Source: Annona cherimola (Eukaryota; Streptophyta; Magnoliopsida; Magnoliales; Annonaceae). From it: 64,000 bases of DNA. The stretch spans positions 11,227,579 to 11,291,578 of the forward strand of contig CM059975.1 of the NCBI GenBank assembly GCA_030490835.1, read 5' to 3'. The translations under genes and the position numbers were made by a program. Under the pieces are notes generated by a model. That model saw nothing but the letters and a program-made list of their open reading frames with translations. It was not told the DNA's origin and did no database searches. Shown one piece after another: positions 61,345 through 64,000 of the stretch; position 1 is the first letter of the stretch, and every line of letters starts with the position of its first letter.

Positions 61345-62065
61345 ATCCAATACATGCCATTGCATTGAAACTTTAGTATAATCGGTGGGGCGCAATCTTT
61401 TTTATTTTTTTAATTTTTATAAAATTATTAAGTTTTGGTATGTTGAACGTATATATTAAGTTTTACTTTTTGGATATATGAAATGATTAAAATATTTCTA
61501 TTTTAAAAAAAAATAGATGGGTAATTTGCATATATACCTGCATAGTTTCACCGATATTGCAAATATACCAACGTAGGTTCACGAAATACATATTACCCCC
61601 GTGTATTTTCACCAAAATTGTGTATTACCCTCAAACCGTTAACTGCCGTTATATTTTCAAAAATGACGAAAATGCCCTCATCTTCATAAGGTAATATGCA
61701 ATTTTAGTGAAACTATGTGGGGGTGATATGCAATTCGTGAAACTATGGATAAAGGCATTTTCGTCATTTTTGAAAATATAACGGCAGATATTAACGATAG
61801 GTAACAGCGTAGGGGTAATACGCAATTTTGGTGAAACTATGTGGGAGTAATATATATTTCGTGAAACTACGTAGATATATCTGCAATTAGCTTCAAATTA
61901 TGTGGGTATATATAAATTACCCATAATATATTTCTGAAAATAGTAAAACTTGATTTATAAATTAAATATACATAGATTAACCATCTTATAAAAATTTTAA
62001 AAAAATAAAAAATAAAGTTTGCATTGGTTGCACTAAAATTTTGATGCAATCGAGTGCATTATTAG
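61345..62065. mobile_element. Foldback MITE carrying another palindromic MITE at its centre
   Basis: The left arm (TTTTTATAAAATTATTAAGT, AAGTTTTACTTTTTGGATAT) and right arm (GTAAAACTTGATTTATAAAT, ACCATCTTATAAAAATT) belong to the core family but are separated by about 410 bp of a different palindrome. The tips GAATCCAATACATGCCATTG / GATGCAATCGAGTGC pair loosely. Confidence 0.6.
61517..61924. mobile_element. Palindromic MITE ('gcaaatat' type) nested in a foldback
   Basis: The ends ATGGGTAATTTGCATATATA and, inverted, ATGGGTAATTTATATATACC enclose strongly paired inner sequence (AAAAATGACGAAAATGCC and its inverse GGCATTTTCGTCATTTTT). It contains repeated GTGAAACTATGTGGGGGT-type phrases. No coding. 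Confidence 0.7.
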
Positions 62066-62189
62066 AACTAAAATTTTAATGAGTGACTATTAATTGCACA
62101 ACGCAATCTCATCTTCTATAAGAACTGTGTGCGAAAGATATGTTCACAAAATGCTTGCTATTGCTTTGGCATGAGCATATATGGCGAGT

Positions 62190-62490
62190 CCAGGCTCAAT
62201 GCACTTGGTGCAAAAGTTATTTTTAATTTTTTGAAATTTTTATAAAATTATTAATCTAAGTGTGTTTAACTTATGTATTACGTTTTACCATTTTTGGAAA
62301 TGTATGTATATAAATTTATTTTTAAAAATAGGAGTATTTTAATAATTTAAATGTCTGAAAGCCCCCTATTTTAAAAAAATTATATATGTATACATTTTTT
62401 GAAAATGGTAAAATTTAGTTTATAGACTAAATACACTTAAATTAATGGTTCTATAAAAGTTTGGGAAAATTAAAAAATGCGCATTGAAAC
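62190..62490. mobile_element. Foldback MITE (core family)
   Basis: Arms AATTATTAATCTAAGTGTGT and, inverted, AACCATTAATTTAAGTGTAT, with inner TACGTTTTACCATTTTTGG / GAAAATGGTAAAATTTAG and a centre near 62345. The tips CTCAATGCACTTGGTGCAA and the region of GCGCATTGAAAC pair only partly. Confidence 0.6.
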
Positions 62491-62879
62491 ATTACACTAC
62501 ATGGCATGCCCTTTGTTTCACTTCTTTGTAGTCGATTTTAGAAAATAGGGCTAATTGTAAATATAGTTACAGATTATATTTATATACAGATATAAGTAAA
62601 CATTTAGAAAACTGTACAGATGACCACAAATTTTACTCATAATTCAAATATGAAAGCATTGTTAGGGCTAACATTAAAATTATTTCGAAATTATAAATTA
62701 CCCTAGTAAAAGTAAAGACGATACTATCATTAGTTGTTGTCATTAGATATTAACTAATCAGATGAGATAGAAGCATAGGACCTCATCAATGCACAATCAC
62801 TGCCCTTTTAAAAGAAATGTCAAGGGAATTTTGATTATTTTGAAAATTTGTGCTCTATTACAATATCTAGTCTTTTGTT

Positions 62880-63685
62880 TTATAAGGGTGTTTATTATTA
62901 TGGTCAATTCATTAACCTGCTTGTCCAACTTATTTATAAATGAGTTAGGGTTGTAATTTTTAAATTAATGGTTTATGATATGCTAATCTATTCAACTACT
63001 TAAATAAATAAATTGATTATAGTTGGAATTTTGCAAACCATTTAACCTGCCTAACCCATTAATATAGTATATAAATGTTACCATAAATCCTAAATTGATT
63101 TTTTGTTATTATTAATTTTCTCCTTCATCTTCTTCATTTTTCTATTTGTGATCCGTTCAACCATTTCAATAAATAAATGAAATATAGTTGTAATTTTACA
63201 AGTAGTTAACTCTTTTAATAATTCGTTCAACCTATTAACTAATTTACAACCCATTAAGAAGGGTTATATAAATGTTACCATTTCGATTTCCTTCCTTCAT
63301 CTCCCTTAACGTCCTTGCCGTGACGTCATATTGTTTACCTTCACGTGGTCTTTGGCATCGTCGATAAATTTCTTCTCTTTGCCTTCATCTTTTCCTCTCT
63401 CTCTCTCTCCCTCTTTTTCTCCAATTCTCTCTTTTTTTTTTCTCTTTCTCTATTTCCCTCTTTCTTTCTGCTATCTCTCTCATTCTCTTCTTGTTTCCTT
63501 CACTTGCTACACTGCCTTACATAATACATTAATAACCTATTAACCCATTTATTAAATAGATAATGAATGAGTTAAGATGAGTTTTTTAAAATAGATTAAT
63601 AAACAGATCAATGTTGAGATTTTTAAAATGAATGGGGTTGAAATTGGGCTTTAATCCATCAATTGATTTGTTAACATCCCTAATT
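62880..63685. repeat. hAT-like remnant with a pyrimidine-rich tract
   Basis: The left end AAGGGTGTTTATTATTATGG and the right end, inverted, TTAGGGATGTTAACAAAT have hAT-style tips. Subterminal AACCCATTAA-type words recur on both sides. No target duplication was found. A 120-bp CT-rich tract lies at 63370-63490. Confidence 0.4.
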
Positions 63686-64000
63686 ATTTTTCTAAATGTG
63701 TAATCATGTTTATAGATATCGATATAAGTTATAATTATATTTAGAATTAACCCTAGAAAAAATATTAGTGAAACCCAATATTGATGATTATTATGAGATG
63801 TACTCTACTCATTGCATTTAAAATAATTTGTTTTATCGTAAATTGAATTTTGATTTAATTTTTAAAATGAATCGAAACGGATATCTAGATATTGTCGTCA
63901 CCATTGAAGCATTACTCGTCCAATTTATGCATAATTATATACGTCTAAGCAAGTATGATTCCTCACACAAAAAAGTAACTACGATTCGCTCAAATAATTT
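63686..64000. other. Window end, no recognised gene
   Basis: AT-rich DNA with TACTCTACTCATTGCATTTAAA near 63800, a phrase close to the ends of the long-TIR MITE family. A copy may run out of the window. Confidence 0.3.

Noticed and set aside
1..64000. A biosynthetic or resistance gene cluster linking the genes
   Set aside because: The five genes belong to unrelated pathways, lie on both strands and are far apart; nothing suggests joint function.

Overview
This is a window of nuclear plant (angiosperm) DNA. The genes are split into many small exons by AT-rich introns, the encoded proteins are plant-specific (a CYP97B cytochrome P450, a Mn-type metal tolerance protein, a PIN-LIKES carrier, a plant polygalacturonase), and the intergenic DNA is AT-rich and packed with MITEs, SINE-like copies and a solo LTR. 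The sequence alone does not identify the species. There are no prokaryotic features, CRISPR arrays, rRNA genes or intact tRNA genes that I can see.

Layout. 1-3597 (+): the last four exons of a UDP-N-acetylglucosamine pyrophosphorylase gene that starts before the window. 6767-17766 (+): a 14-exon CYP97B gene (carotenoid-hydroxylase clade), complete except for a reading-frame break in exon 1. 21600-23682 (+): a six-exon Mn-CDF metal tolerance protein of the MTP9/10 type, preceded by a TATA box. 28459-32700 (-): a polygalacturonase that looks like a pseudogene (three frame breaks, one lost splice acceptor, no recognisable last exon), with a solo LTR in one intron. 36454-42333 (-): a complete ten-exon PIN-LIKES (PILS) gene, probably with a non-coding leader exon near 43.4 kb. 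44-64 kb: about 20 kb with no recognisable gene, made mostly of nested transposable-element debris.

The genes do not form a cluster. They act separately: UDP-GlcNAc synthesis in the cytosol, plastid carotenoid or terpenoid oxidation, Mn transport, cell-wall pectin hydrolysis (dead) and intracellular auxin transport.

The most unusual content is the repeat fraction. One foldback family with a strongly conserved inner arm but very different outer tips occurs at least 15 times. Four copies have perfect 9-bp target duplications, which points to Mutator-like non-autonomous elements. One copy (58997-60296) contains four successive palindromic units inside a single pair of 9-bp duplications. Other elements sit inside these foldbacks: a SINE with a 17-bp duplication, a truncated LINE fragment, a second palindromic MITE, and elements that insert in (TA)n. 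Foldbacks in turn sit inside an LTR and inside a hAT-like element. A relative insertion order can therefore be read directly from the sequence.
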